A DNA stretch of 64,000 bases from Crossaster papposus (GCA_037893245.1 JBAIAA010000648.1:124001-188000); one strand, 5' to 3'; shown: positions 1 through 11,348, counted from the stretch's first letter. The notes: a model not told the origin generated them from the letters alone. Numbers and translations are program-made.

Positions 1-142
1 GTAATGAAAATGAAATCACTTTCAAGAAAAAAAAATCCTGAGCAGACCGAGGTTGTGGTCAACCAAACTCTCGGGTACTGACCAAGAAAGTGTCTACTTT
101 GTCACTCCGAGTCGAGTACCTCATGTCATACCAAAAACTTGT

Positions 143-215
143 TAGCAGAGCGAGGTTTCGATCCTCGGACCCTCTGGGTTATGGGCCCAGCACGCTTCAA
201 CTGCGCCACTATGCC
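143..215 (-). pseudogene. Module A copy with one-base insertion
   Basis: 73 nt because of an extra C next to the anticodon stem (GGACCCTCTGGG instead of GGACCTCTGGG on the plus strand). The T stem is intact and the anticodon is CAT. It also has CTTATG where other copies read CTCATG just outside the 5' end. Confidence 0.6.
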
Positions 216-944
216 TTATGTAAATTTAGAAAATGCAAACAAAATTAAAGCAGACATTCTAAAAACATTCTACAATATTTATTAAATGTGAATAGCAGTG
301 AAGCAAAAATACCTAGTTAGCAAAGCAAGGTTTTGGTCCTCGGACCTCTGGGCTATGGGCCCATCACGCTCCCGCTGCACTACTCTGCGTAACTATTTTT
401 AATGAAAATGAAATCCCTATCAAATACAAAATTATCCTGAGCAGACCGAGGTTGTGATCATCCGAACTCTCGGTTACTGACCAAGAAAGGGTCTACTTTG
501 TCACTCTGAGTCGAGTACTTCAAGTCATACCAAAAACTTATTAGCAGCAGAACGAGGTTTTGATCCTCGGCACTCTGGGTTATAGGCCCAGCAAGCTTCC
601 ACTGCGCCACCATGCCTCATGTAAATTTAGAAAAACAACAAACAAAACAAAAGCAGACATTCTAAAAACATTCTAAAATAATTATTAAATTTGAATAACA
701 GTGAAGCAAAAATACCTCTTTAGCAGAGCGAGGTTTCGGTCCTCGGGCCTCTGGGTTATGGGCCCATCACGCTCCCACGGCACCACTCTGCGTAACTATT
801 TGTAATGAAAATGAAATCACTTTCAAGAAAATAATTATCCTGAGCAGACCGAGGTTGTGGTCAACCAAACTCTCGGGTACTGACCAAGAAAGTGTCTACT
901 TTGTCACTCCGAGTCGAGTACCTCATGTCATACCAAAAACTTGT

Positions 945-1016
945 TAGCAGAGCGGGGTTTCGATCCTCGGACCTCTGGGTTTTGGGCCCAGCACGCTTCA
1001 ACTCCGCCACTATGCC
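945..1016 (-). pseudogene. Module A copy with CAA anticodon
   Basis: The anticodon loop reads CCCAAAA on the minus strand (GGGTTTTGGGCCC on the plus strand), so the CAT has become CAA. It also belongs to the subclass with CTCCGCC in place of CTGCGCC, which changes the A box from TGGCGCAG to TGGCGGAG. Confidence 0.6.
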
Positions 1017-2291
1017 TCATGTAAATTTAGAAAATGCAAACAAAATTAAAGCAGACATTCTAAAAACATTCTACAATATTTATTAAATGTGAATAGCAGT
1101 GAAGCAAAAATACCTAGTTAGCAAAGCGAGGTTTTGGTCCTCGGACCTCTGGGCTATGGGCCCATCACGCTCCCGCTGCACTACTCTGCGTAACTATTTT
1201 TAATGAAAATGAAATCCCTATCAAATACAAAATTATCCTGAGCAGACCGAGGTTGTGATCATCCGAACTCTCGGTTACTGACCAAGAAAGGGTCTACTTT
1301 GTCACTCTGAGTCGAGTACTTCAAGTCATACCAAAAACTTATTAGCAGCAGAATGAGGTTTTGATCCTCGGCACTCTGGGTTATAGGCCCAGCAAGCTTC
1401 CACTGCGCCACCATGCCTCATGTAAATTTAGAAAAACAACAAACAAAATAAAAGCAGACATTCTAAAAACATTCTAAAATAATTATTAAATTTGAATAAC
1501 AGTGAAGCAAAAATACCTCTTTAGCAGAGCGAGGTTTCGGTCCTCGGGCCTCTGGGTTATGGGCCCATCACGCTCCCACGGCACCACTCTGCGTAACTAT
1601 TTGTAATGAAAATGAAATCACTTTCAAGAAAATAATTATCCTGAGCAGACCGAGGTTGTGGTCAACCAAACTCTCGGGTACTGACCAAGAAAGTGTCTAC
1701 TTTGTCACTCCGAGTCGAGTACCTCATGTCATACCAAAAACTTGTTAGCAGAGCGGGGTTTCGATCCTCGGACCTCTGGGTTATGGGCCCAGCACGCTTC
1801 AACTGCGCCACTATGCCTCATGTAAATTTAGAAAATGCAAACAAAATTAAAGCAGACATTCTAAAAACATTCTACAATATTTATTAAATGTGAATAGCAG
1901 TGAAGCAAAAATACCTAGTTAGCAAAGCGAGGTTTTGGTCCTCGGACCTCTGGGCTATGGGCCCATCACGCTCCCGCTGCACTACTCTGCGTAACTATTT
2001 TTAATGAAAATGAAATCCCTATCAAATACAAAATTATCCTGAGCAGACCGAGGTTGTGATCATCCGAACTCTCGGTTACTGACCAAGAAAGGGTCTACTT
2101 TGTCACTCTGAGTCGAGTACTTCAAGTCATACCAAAAACTTATTAGCAGCAGAACGAGGTTTTGATCCTCGGCACTCTGGGTTATAGGCCCAGCAAGCTT
2201 CCACTGCGCCACCATGCCTCATGTAAATTTAGAAAAACAACAAACAAAATAAAAGCAGACATTCTAAAAACATTCTAAAATAATTATTAAA

Positions 2292-2379
2292 TTTGAATAA
2301 CAGTGAAGCAAAAATACCTCTTTGGCAGAGCGAGGTTTGAATAACAGTGAAGCAAAAATACCTTTTTAGCAGAGCGAGG
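2292..2379. repeat. 44-bp tandem duplication inside module D
   Basis: Two consecutive 44-bp copies (2292-2335 and 2336-2379) of the segment from TTTGAATAACAG to AGAGCGAGG. It doubles the T5 terminator and the 3' acceptor end plus half the T arm of module D, and lengthens this unit to 845 bp. The copies differ at a few bases (CTCTTTGGC against CTTTTTAGC). Seen only once in the window. Confidence 0.85.
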
Positions 2380-2590
2380 TTTCGGTCCTCGGGCCTCTGG
2401 GTTATGAGCCCATCACGCTCCCACGGCACCACTCTGCGTAACTATTTGTAATGAAAATGAAATCACTTTCAAGAAAATAATTATCCTGAGCAGACCGAGG
2501 TTGTGGTCAACCAAACTCTCGGGTACTGACCAAGAAAGTGTCTACTTTGTCACTCCGAGTCGAGTACCTCATGTCATACCAAAAACTTGT

Positions 2591-2662
2591 TAGCAGAGCG
2601 AGGTTTCGATCCTCGGACCTCTGGGTTATGGGCCCAGCACGCTTCAACTGCGCCACTATGCC
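2591..2662 (-). tRNA. Best-preserved module A copy
   Basis: Among the A copies inspected this is the only 72-nt one combining a perfect T stem (CGAGG/CCTCG) with the normal AGCAGAG acceptor 3' half and the CAT anticodon. Remaining defects are G1.U72 and one U5.C68 mismatch. The other good-T-stem copies (3392, 4193, 6596, 8999, 9800) carry TAGTAGAG, which adds a mismatch at the third acceptor pair. If any copy in the window makes a folded tRNA, this is the first candidate. Confidence 0.6.
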
Positions 2663-4984
2663 TCATGTAAATTTAGAAAATACAAACACAATTAAAGCAG
2701 ACATTCTAAAAACATTCTACAATATTTATTAAATGTGAATAGCAGTGAAGCAAAAATACCTAGTTAGCAAAGCGAGGTTTTGGTCCTCGGACCTCTGGGC
2801 TATGGGCCCATCACGCTCCCGCTGCACTACTCTGCGTAACTATTTTTAATGAAAATGAAATCCCTATCAAATACAAAATTATCCTGAGCAGACCGAGGTT
2901 GTGATCATCCGAACTCTCGGTTACTGACCAAGAAAGGGTCTACTTTGTCACTCTGAGTCGAGTACTTCAAGTCATACCAAAAACTTATTAGCAGCAGAAC
3001 GAGGTTTTGATCCTCGGCACTCTGGGTTATAGGCCCAGCAAGCTTCCACTGCGCCACCATGCCTCATGTAAATTTAGAAAAACAACAAACAAAATAAAAG
3101 CAGACATTCTAAAAACATTCTAAAATAATTATTAAATTTGAATAACAGTGAAGCAAAAATACCTCTTTAGCAGAGCGAGGTTTCGGTCCTCGGGCCTCTG
3201 GGTTATGGGCCCATCACGCTCCCACGGCACCACTCTGCGTAACTATTTGTAATGAAAATGAAATCACTTTCAAGAAAATAATTATCCTGAGCAGACCGAG
3301 GTTGTGGTCAACCAAACTCTCGGGTACTGACGAAGAAAGTGTCTACTTTGTCACTCCGAGTCGAGTACCTCATGTCATACCAAAAACTTGTTAGTAGAGC
3401 GAGGTTTCGATCCTCGGACCTCTGGGTTATGGGCCCAGCACGCTTCAACTGCGCCACTATGCCTCATGTAAATTTAGAAAATGCAAACAAAATTAAAGCA
3501 GACATTATAAAAACATTCTACAATATTTATTAAATGTGAATAGCAGTGAAGCAAAAATACCTAGTTAGCAAAGCGAGGTTTTGGTCCTCGGACCTCTGGG
3601 CTATGGGCCCATCACGCTCCCGCTGCACTACTCTGCGTAACTATTTTTAATGAAAATGAAATCCCTATCAAATACAAAATTATCCTGAGCAGACCGAGGT
3701 TGTGATCATCCGAACTCTCGGTTACTGACCAAGAAAGGGTCTACTTTGTCACTCTGAGTCGAGTACTTCAAGTCATACCAAAAACTTATTAGCAGCAGAA
3801 CGAGGTTTTGATCCTCGGCACTCTGGGTTATAGGCCCAGCAAGCTTCCACTGCGCCACCATGCCTCATGTAAATTTAGAAAAACAACAAACTAAATAAAA
3901 GCAGACATTCTAAAAACATTCTAAAATAATTATTAAATTTGAATAACAGTGAAGCAAAAATACCTCTTTAGCAGAGCGAGGTTTCGGTCCTCGGGCCTCT
4001 GGGTTATGGGCCCATCACGCTCCCACGGCACCACTCTGCGTAACTATTTGTAATGAAAATAAAATCACTTTCAAGAAAATAATTATCCTGAGCAGACCGA
4101 GGTTGTGGTCAACCAAACTCTCGGGTACTGACCAAGAAAGTGTCTACTTTGTCACTCCGAGTCGAGTACCTCATGTCATACCAAAAACTTGTTAGTAGAG
4201 CGAGGTTTCGATCCTCGGACCTCTGGGTTATGGGCCCAGCACGCTTCAACTGCGCCACTATGCCTCATGTAAATTTAGAAAATGCAAACAAAATTAAAGC
4301 AGACATTCTAAAAACATTCTACAATATTTATTAAATGTGAATAGCAGTGAAGCAAAAATACCTAGTTAGCAAAGCGAGGTTTTGGTCCTCGGACCTCTGG
4401 GCTATGGGCCCATCACGCTCTCGCTGCACTACTCTGCGTAACTATTTTTAATGAAAATGAAATCCCTATCAAATACAAAATTATCCTGAGCAGACCGAGG
4501 TTGTGATCACCCGAACTCTCGGTTACTGACCAAGAAAGGGTCTACTTTGTCACTCTGAGTCGAGTACTTCAAGTCATACCAAAAACTTATTAGCAGCAGA
4601 ACGAGGTTTTGATCCTCGGCACTCTGGGTTATAGGCCCAGCAAGCTTCCACTGCGCCACCATGCCTCATGTAAATTTAGAAAAACAACAAACAAAATAAA
4701 AGCAGACATTCTAAAAACATTCTAAAATAATTATTAAATTTGAATAACAGTGAAGCAAAAATACCTCTTTAGCAGAGCGAGGTTTCGGTCCTCGGGCCTC
4801 TGGGTTATGGGCCCATCACGCTCCCACGGCACCACTCTGCGTAACTATTTGTAATGAAAATGAAATCACTTTCAAGAAAATAATTATCCTGAGCAGACCG
4901 AGGTTGTGGTCAACCAAACTCTCGGGTACTGACCAAGAAAGTGTCTACTTTGTCACTCCGAGTCGAGTACCTCATGTCATACCA

Positions 4985-4989
4985 AAAAC
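4985..4989 (-). terminator. T5 Pol III-type terminator of module A
   Basis: On the minus strand TTTTT lies 5 nt beyond the discriminator base of module A, within GTTTTTGG. It is kept in essentially all A copies. The equivalent runs for B, C and D lie 8 nt after their 3' ends. A run of four or more T is the usual Pol III stop; function here is inferred. Confidence 0.6.
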
Positions 4990-4993
4990 TTGT

Positions 4994-5065
4994 TAGCAGA
5001 GCGGGGTTTCGATCCTCGGACCTCTGGGTTATGGGCCCAGCACGCTTCAACTGCGCCACTATGCC
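4994..5065 (-). tRNA. Module A: tRNA-iMet(CAT)-like, 72 nt
   Basis: On the minus strand this reads as a eukaryotic initiator tRNA. The D arm is GCGC/GCGT, the anticodon stem CTGGG/CCCAG carries the three consecutive G:C pairs of initiators, the loop is CCCATAA (anticodon CAT), the variable loop is AGGTC, and the T loop is ATCGAAA with A54 and A60, the eukaryotic initiator signature. The A box is TGGCGCAGTTGA and the B box GGATCGAAACC. A T5 run lies 5 nt after A73. Defects: acceptor G1.U72 wobble, a U5.C68 mismatch, and in this majority class an A51.C63 mismatch in the T stem. The family is certain; whether it is transcribed or charged is unknown. Confidence 0.85.
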
Positions 5066-5167
5066 TCATGTAAATTTAGAAAATGCAAACAAAATTAAAG
5101 CAGACATTCTAAAAACATTCTACAATATTTATTAAATGTGAATAGCAGTGAAGCAAAAATACCTAGT

Positions 5168-5239
5168 TAGCAAAGCGAGGTTTTGGTCCTCGGACCTCTG
5201 GGCTATGGGCCCATCACGCTCCCGCTGCACTACTCTGCG
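5168..5239 (-). tRNA. Module B: degenerate tRNA-iMet(CAT)-like
   Basis: 72 nt. The acceptor 5' strand is CGCAGAG against CTTTGCT, mostly paired. The anticodon stem ATGGG/CCCAG has one end mismatch, and the loop is CCCATAG with CAT in place. The T stem CGAGG/CCTCG is perfect, but the loop is ACCAAAA, so the B box has lost its central TCGA. The A box is TAGTGCAGCGGG. A T5 run lies 8 nt downstream. Probably a pseudogene with a weak Pol III promoter. Confidence 0.7.
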
Positions 5240-5288
5240 TAACTATTTTTAATGAAAATGAAATCCCTATCAAATACAAAATTATCCT

Positions 5289-5360
5289 GAGCAGACCGAG
5301 GTTGTGATCATCCGAACACTCGGTTACTGACCAAGAAAGGGTCTACTTTGTCACTCTGAG
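5289..5360 (-). pseudogene. Decayed tRNA-size relic in the B-C linker
   Basis: Exactly 72 nt between an AGCAGAC acceptor-like end and a CTCTGAG opposite end (plus-strand reading), aligned collinearly with module C over its length. On the minus strand a CTTGG/CCGAG stem encloses a 7-nt loop TCAGTAA where the anticodon arm should be. The B box is destroyed by a short insertion and the A box is degenerate (TGACAAAGTAGA). The same segment occurs in every complete linker. Read as an older tRNA-iMet module that has lost its promoter. Confidence 0.55.
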
Positions 5361-5394
5361 TCGAGTACTTCAAGTCATACCAAAAACTTATTAG

Positions 5395-5466
5395 CAGCAG
5401 AACGAGGTTTTGATCCTCGGCACTCTGGGTTATAGGCCCAGCAAGCTTCCACTGCGCCACCATGCC
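5395..5466 (-). pseudogene. Module C: tRNA-iMet-like with TAT anticodon
   Basis: 72 nt. It keeps a good A box (TGGCGCAGTGGA) and a perfect T stem, but the loop reads CCTATAA, so the anticodon position is TAT instead of CAT. The D stem has a mismatch (GCGC/GCTT), the T loop is ATCAAAA, and the variable loop is AGTGC. An extra AGC lies just 3' of the acceptor end. The T5 run is 8 nt downstream. Judged a pseudogene; a functional tRNA-Ile(UAU) is very unlikely because the rest of the molecule is initiator-like. Confidence 0.7.
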
Positions 5467-5570
5467 TCATGTAAATTTAGAAAAACAACAAACAAAATAA
5501 AAGCAGACATTCTAAAAACATTCTAAAATAATTATTAAATTTGAATAACAGTGAAGCAAAAATACCTCTT

Positions 5571-5642
5571 TAGCAGAGCGAGGTTTCGGTCCTCGGGCCT
5601 CTGGGTTATGGGCCCATCACGCTCCCACGGCACCACTCTGCG
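5571..5642 (-). tRNA. Module D: tRNA-iMet(CAT)-like
   Basis: 72 nt. The acceptor CGCAGAG/CTCTGCT pairs at six of seven positions (C1.U72 fails), which is better than module A. The D stem GTGC/GCGT pairs with wobbles, the anticodon loop is CCCATAA, the anticodon stem ATGGG/CCCAG has one mismatch, and the T stem CGAGG/CCTCG is perfect. The T loop is ACCGAAA, so U55 is lost and the B box is weakened to GGACCGAAACC. The T5 run is 8 nt downstream. Confidence 0.75.
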
Positions 5643-5691
5643 TAACTATTTGTAATGAAAATGAAATCACTTTCAAGAAAATAATTATCCT

Positions 5692-5763
5692 GAGCAGACC
5701 GAGGTTGTGGTCAACCAAACTCTCGGGTACTGACCAAGAAAGTGTCTACTTTGTCACTCCGAG
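5692..5763 (-). pseudogene. Decayed tRNA-size relic in the D-A linker
   Basis: Paralogue of the relic in the B-C linker, again 72 nt, from the base before AGCAGAC to CTCCGAG on the plus strand. It spans the arbitrary unit boundary. With it, each ~401-bp half holds three tRNA-size modules, at successive spacings of about 174, 121 and 106 bp. Confidence 0.5.
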
Positions 5764-8700
5764 TCGAGTACCTCATGTCATACCAAAAACTTGTTAGCAG
5801 AGCGGGGTTTCGATCCTCGGACCTCTGGGTTATGGGCCCAGCACGCTTCAACTGCGCCACTATGCCTCATGTAAATTTAGAAAATGCAAACAAAATTAAA
5901 GCAGACATTCTAAAAACATTCTACAATATTTATTAAATGTGAATAGCAGTGAAGCAAAAATACCTAGTTAGCAAAGCGAGGTTTTGGTCCTCGGACCTCT
6001 GGGCTATGGGCCCATCACGCTCCCGCTGCACTACTCTGCGTAACTATTTTTAATGAAAATGAAATCCCTATCAAATACAAAATTATCCTGAGCAGACCGA
6101 GGTTGTGATCATCCGAACTCTCGGTTACTGACCAAGAAAGGGTCTACTTTGTCACTCTGAGTCGAGTACTTCAAGTCATACCAAAAACTTATTAGCAGCA
6201 GAACGAGGTTTTGATCCTCGGCACTCTGGGTTATAGGCCCAGCAAGCTTCCACTGCGCCACCATGCCTCATGTAAATTTAGAAAAACAACAAACTAAATA
6301 AAAGCAGACATTCTAAAAACATTCTAAAATAATTATTAAATTTGAATAACAGTGAAGCAAAAATACCTCTTTAGCAGAGCGAGGTTTCGGTCCTCGGGCC
6401 TCTGGGTTATGGGCCCATCACGCTCCCACGGCACCACTCTGCGTAACTATTTGTAATGAAAATAAAATCACTTTCAAGAAAATAATTATCCTGAGCAGAC
6501 CGAGGTTGTGGTCAACCAAACTCTCGGGTACTGACCAAGAAAGTGTCTACTTTGTCACTCCGAGTCGAGTACCTCATGTCATACCAAAAACTTGTTAGTA
6601 GAGCGAGGTTTCGATCCTCGGACCTCTGGGTTATGGGCCCAGCACGCTTCAACTGCGCCACTATGCCTCATGTAAATTTAGAAAATGCAAACAAAATTAA
6701 AGCAGACATTCTAAAAACATTCTACAATATTTATTAAATGTGAATAGCAGTGAAGCAAAAATACCTAGTTAGCAAAGCGAGGTTTTGGTCCTCGGACCTC
6801 TGGGCTATGGGCCCATCACGCTCTCGCTGCACTACTCTGCGTAACTATTTTTAATGAAAATGAAATCCCTATCAAATACAAAATTATCCTGAGCAGACCG
6901 AGGTTGTGATCACCCGAACTCTCGGTTACTGACCAAGAAAGGGTCTACTTTGTCACTCTGAGTCGAGTACTTCAAGTCATACCAAAAACTTATTAGCAGC
7001 AGAACGAGGTTTTGATCCTCGGCACTCTGGGTTATAGGCCCAGCAAGCTTCCACTGCGCCACCATGCCTCATGTAAATTTAGAAAAACAACAAACAAAAT
7101 AAAAGCAGACATTCTAAAAACATTCTAAAATAATTATTAAATTTGAATAACAGTGAAGCAAAAATACCTCTTTAGCAGAGCGAGGTTTCGGTCCTCTGGC
7201 CTCTGGGTTATGGGCCCATCACGCTCCCACGGCACCACTCTGCGTAACTATTTGTAATGAAAATGAAATCACTTTCAAGAAAATAATTATCCTGAGCAGA
7301 CCGAGGTTGTGGTCAACCAAACTCTCGGGTACTGACCAAGAAAGTGTCTACTTTGTCACTCCGAGTCGAGTACCTCATGTCATACCAAAAACTTGTTAGC
7401 AGAGCGGGGTTTCGATCCTCGGACCTCTGGGTTATGGGCCCAGCACGCTTCAACTGCGCCACTATGCCTCATGTAAATTTAGAAAATGCAAACAAAATTA
7501 AAGCAGACATTCTAAAAACATTCTACAATATTTATTAAATGTGAATAGCAGTGAAGCAAAAATACCTAGTTAGCAAAGCGAGGTTTTGGTCCTCGGACCT
7601 CTGGGCTATGGGCCCATCACGCTCCCGCTGCACTACTCTGCGTAACTATTTTTAATGAAAATGAAATCCCTATCAAATACAAAATTATCCTGAGCAGACC
7701 GAGGTTGTGATCATCCGAACACTCGGTTACTGACCAAGAAAGGGTCTACTTTGTCACTCTGAGTCGAGTACTTTAAGTCATACCAAAAACTTATTAGCAG
7801 CAGAACGAGGTTTTGATCCTCGGCACTCTGGGTTATAGGCCCAGCAAGCTTCCACTGCGCCACCATGCCTCATGTAAATTTAGAAAAACAACAAACAAAA
7901 TAAAAGCAGACATTCTAAAAACATTCTAAAATAATTATTAAATTTGAATAACAGTGAAGCAAAAATACCTCTTTAGCAGAGCGAGGTTTCGGTCCTCGGG
8001 CCTCTGGGTTATGGGCCCATCACGCTCCCACGGCACCACTCTGCGTAACTATTTGTAATGAAAATGAAATCACTTTCAAGAAAATAATTATCCTGAGCAG
8101 ACCGAGGTTGTGGTCAACCAAACTCTCGGGTACTGACCAAGAAAGTGTCTACTTTGTCACTCCGAGTCGAGTACCTCATGTCATACCAAAAACTTGTTAG
8201 CAGAGCGGGGTTTCGATCCTCGGACCTCTGGGTTATGGGCCCAGCACGCTTCAACTGCGCCACTATGCCTCATGTAAATTTAGAAAATGCAAACAAAATT
8301 AAAGCAGACATTCTAAAAACATTCTACAATATTTATTAAATGTGAATAGCAGTGAAGCAAAAATACCTAGTTAGCAAAGCGAGGTTTTGGTCCTCGGACC
8401 TCTGGGCTATGGGCCCATCACGCTCCCGCTGCACTACTCTGCGTAACTATTTTTAATGAAAATAAAATCCCTATCAAATACAAAATTATCCTGAGCAGAC
8501 CGAGGTTGTGATCATCCGAACTCTCGGTTACTGACCAAGAAAGGGTCTACTTTGTCACTCTGAGTCGAGTACTTCAAGTCATACCAAAAACTTATTAGCA
8601 GCAGAACGAGGTTTTGATCCTCTGCACTCTGGGTTATAGGCCCAGCAAGCTTCCACTGCGCCACCATGCCTCATGTAAATTTAGAAAAACAACAAACTAA

Positions 8701-11348
8701 ATAAAAGCAGACATTCTAAAAACATTCTAAAATAATTATTAAATTTGAATAACAGTGAAGCAAAAATACCTCTTTAGCAGAGCGAGGTTTCGGTCCTCGG
8801 GCCTCTGGGTTATGGGCCCATCACGCTCCCACGGCACCACTCTGCGTAACTATTTGTAATGAAAATGAAATCACTTTCAAGAAAATAATTATCCTGAGCA
8901 GACCGAGGTTGTGGTCAACCAAACTCTCGGGTACTGACGAAGAAAGTGTCTACTTTGTCACTCCGAGTCGAGTACCTCATGTCATACCAAAAACTTGTTA
9001 GTAGAGCGAGGTTTCGATCCTCGGACCTCTGGGTTATGGGCCCAGCACGCTTCAACTGCGCCACTATGCCTCATGTAAATTTAGAAAATGCAAACAAAAT
9101 TAAAGCAGACATTCTAAAAACATTCTACAATATTTATTAAATGTGAATAGCAGTGAAGCAAAAATACCTAGTTAGCAAAGCGAGGTTTTGGTCCTCGGAC
9201 CTCTGGGCTATGGGCCCATCACGCTCCCGCTGCACTACTCTGCGTAACTATTTTTAATGAAAATGAAATCCCTATCAAATACAAAATTATCCTGAGCAGA
9301 CCGAGGTTGTGATCATCCGAACTCTCGGTTACTGACCAAGAAAGGGTCTACTTTGTCACTCTGAGTCGAGTACTTCAAGTCATACCAAAAACTTATTAGC
9401 AGCAGAACGAGGTTTTGATCCTCGGCACTCTGGGTTATAGGCCCAGCAAGCTTCCACTGCGCCACCATGCCTCATGTAAATTTAGAAAAACAACAAACAA
9501 AATAAAAGCAGACATTCTAAAAACATTCTAAAATAATTATTAAATTTGAATAACAGTGAAGCAAAAATACCTCTTTAGCAGAGCGAGGTTTCGGTCCTCG
9601 GGCCTCTGGGTTATGGGCCCATCACGCTCCCACGGCACCACTCTGCGTAACTATTTGTAATGAAAATGAAATCACTTTCAAGAAAATAATTATCCTGAGC
9701 AGACCGAGGTTGTGGTCAACCAAACTCTCGGGTACTGACCAAGAAAGTGTCTACTTTGTCACTCCGAGTCGAGTACCTCATGTCATACCAAAAACTTGTT
9801 AGTAGAGCGAGGTTTCGATCCTCGGACCTCTGGGTTATGGGCCCAGCACGCTTCAACTGCGCCACTATGCCTCATGTAAATTTAGAAAATGCAAACAAAA
9901 TTAAAGCAGACATTCTAAAAACATTCTACAATATTTATTAAATGTGAATAGCAGTGAAGCAAAAATACCTAGTTAGCAAAGCGAGGTTTTGGTCCTCGGA
10001 CCTCTGGGCTATGGGCCCATCACGCTCCCGCTGCACTACTCTGCGTAACTATTTTTAATGAAAATGAAATCCCTATCAAATACAAAATTATCCTGAGCAG
10101 ACCGAGGTTGTGATCACCCGAACTCTCGGTTACTGACCAAGAAAGGGTCTACTTTGTCACTCTGAGTCGAGTACTTCAAGTCATACCAAAAACTTATTAG
10201 CAGCAGAACGAGGTTTTGATCCTCGGCACTCTGGGTTATAGGCCCAGCAAGCTTCCACTGCGCCACCATGCCTCATGTAAATTTAGAAAAACAACAAACA
10301 AAATAAAAGCAGACATTCTAAAAACATTCTAAAATGATTATTAAATTTGAATAACAGTGAAGCAAAAATACCTCTTTAGCAGAGCGAGGTTTCGGTCCTC
10401 GGGCCTCTGGGTTATGGGCCCATCACGCTCCCACGGCACCACTCTGCGTAACTATTTGTAATGAAAATGAAATCACTTTCAAGAAAATAATTATCCTGAG
10501 CAGACCGAGGTTGTGGTCAACCAAACTCTCGGGTACTGACCAAGAAAGTGTCTACTTTGTCACTCCGAGTCGAGTACCTCATGTCATACCAAAAACTTGT
10601 TAGCAGAGCGGGGTTTCGATCCTCGGACCTCTGGGTTATGGGCCCAGCACGCTTCAACTGCGCCACTATGCCTCATGTAAATTTAGAAAATGCAAACAAA
10701 ATTAAAGCAGACATTCTAAAAACATTCTACAATATTTATTAAATGTGAATAGCAGTGAAGCAAAAATACCTAGTTAGCAAAGCGAGGTTTTGGTCCTCGG
10801 ACCTCTGGGCTATGGGCCCATCACGCTCCCGCTGCACTACTCTGCGTAACTATTTTTAATGAAAATGAAATCCCTATCAAATACAAAATTATCCTGAGCA
10901 GACCGAGGTTGTGATCATCCGAACACTCGGTTACTGACCAAGAAAGGGTCTACTTTGTCACTCTGAGTCGAGTACTTCAAGTCATACCAAAAACTTATTA
11001 GCAGCAGAACGAGGTTTTGATCCTCGGCACTCTGGGTTATAGGCCCAGCAAGCTTCCACTGCGCCACCATGCCTCATGTAAATTTAGAAAAACAACAAAC
11101 AAAATAAAAGCAGACATTCTAAAAACATTCTAAAATAATTATTAAATTTGAATAACAGTGAAGCAAAAATACCTCTTTAGCAGAGCGAGGTTTCGGTCCT
11201 CGGGCCTCTGGGTTATGGGCCCATCACGCTCCCACGGCACCACTCTGCGTAACTATTTGTAATGAAAATGAAATCACTTTCAAGAAAATAATTATCCTGA
11301 GCAGACCGAGGTTGTGGTCAACCAAACTCTCGGGTACTGACCAAGAAA

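Larger units (their letters stand above)
4941..5741 (-). repeat. Representative canonical 801-bp unit
   Basis: Chosen as a typical copy. In plus-strand order it holds module A, an AT-rich spacer, B, a linker with a decayed tRNA-size relic, C, an AT-rich spacer, D, and the start of a second relic. A and C share flanks (TGCCTCATGTAAATTTAGAAA on one side, GTGAAGCAAAAATACC at the far end of the spacer). B and D share another set (TGCGTAACTATT, then TTATCCTGAGCAGACCGAGG). Hence A+B and C+D are two diverged copies of a ~401-bp ancestor, and the 801-bp unit is its dimer. Confidence 0.9.
3889..7725. repeat. 2403-bp (three-unit) higher-order duplication
   Basis: Private variants recur with a shift of 2403 bp: ACTAAATAAAA near 3892 and 6295, AAAATAAAATC near 4058 and 6461, CTCTCGCTG near 4420 and 6823, GATCACCCG near 4508 and 6911, GAACACTCGG near 5317 and 7720. 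Three successive units were copied as a block, covering at least 3889-5322 and 6292-7725. Confidence 0.75.

Noticed and set aside
5571..5642. CENP-B-box-like site at TTTCGGTCCTCGGG
   Set aside because: Compared with the NTTCGNNNNANNCGGGN pattern, the conserved A and the CGGG spacing do not fit.
5699..5726. CCGAG...CTCGG hairpin in the linkers as a separate regulatory element
   Set aside because: Better explained as T-arm and anticodon-arm remnants of the decayed tRNA relic.
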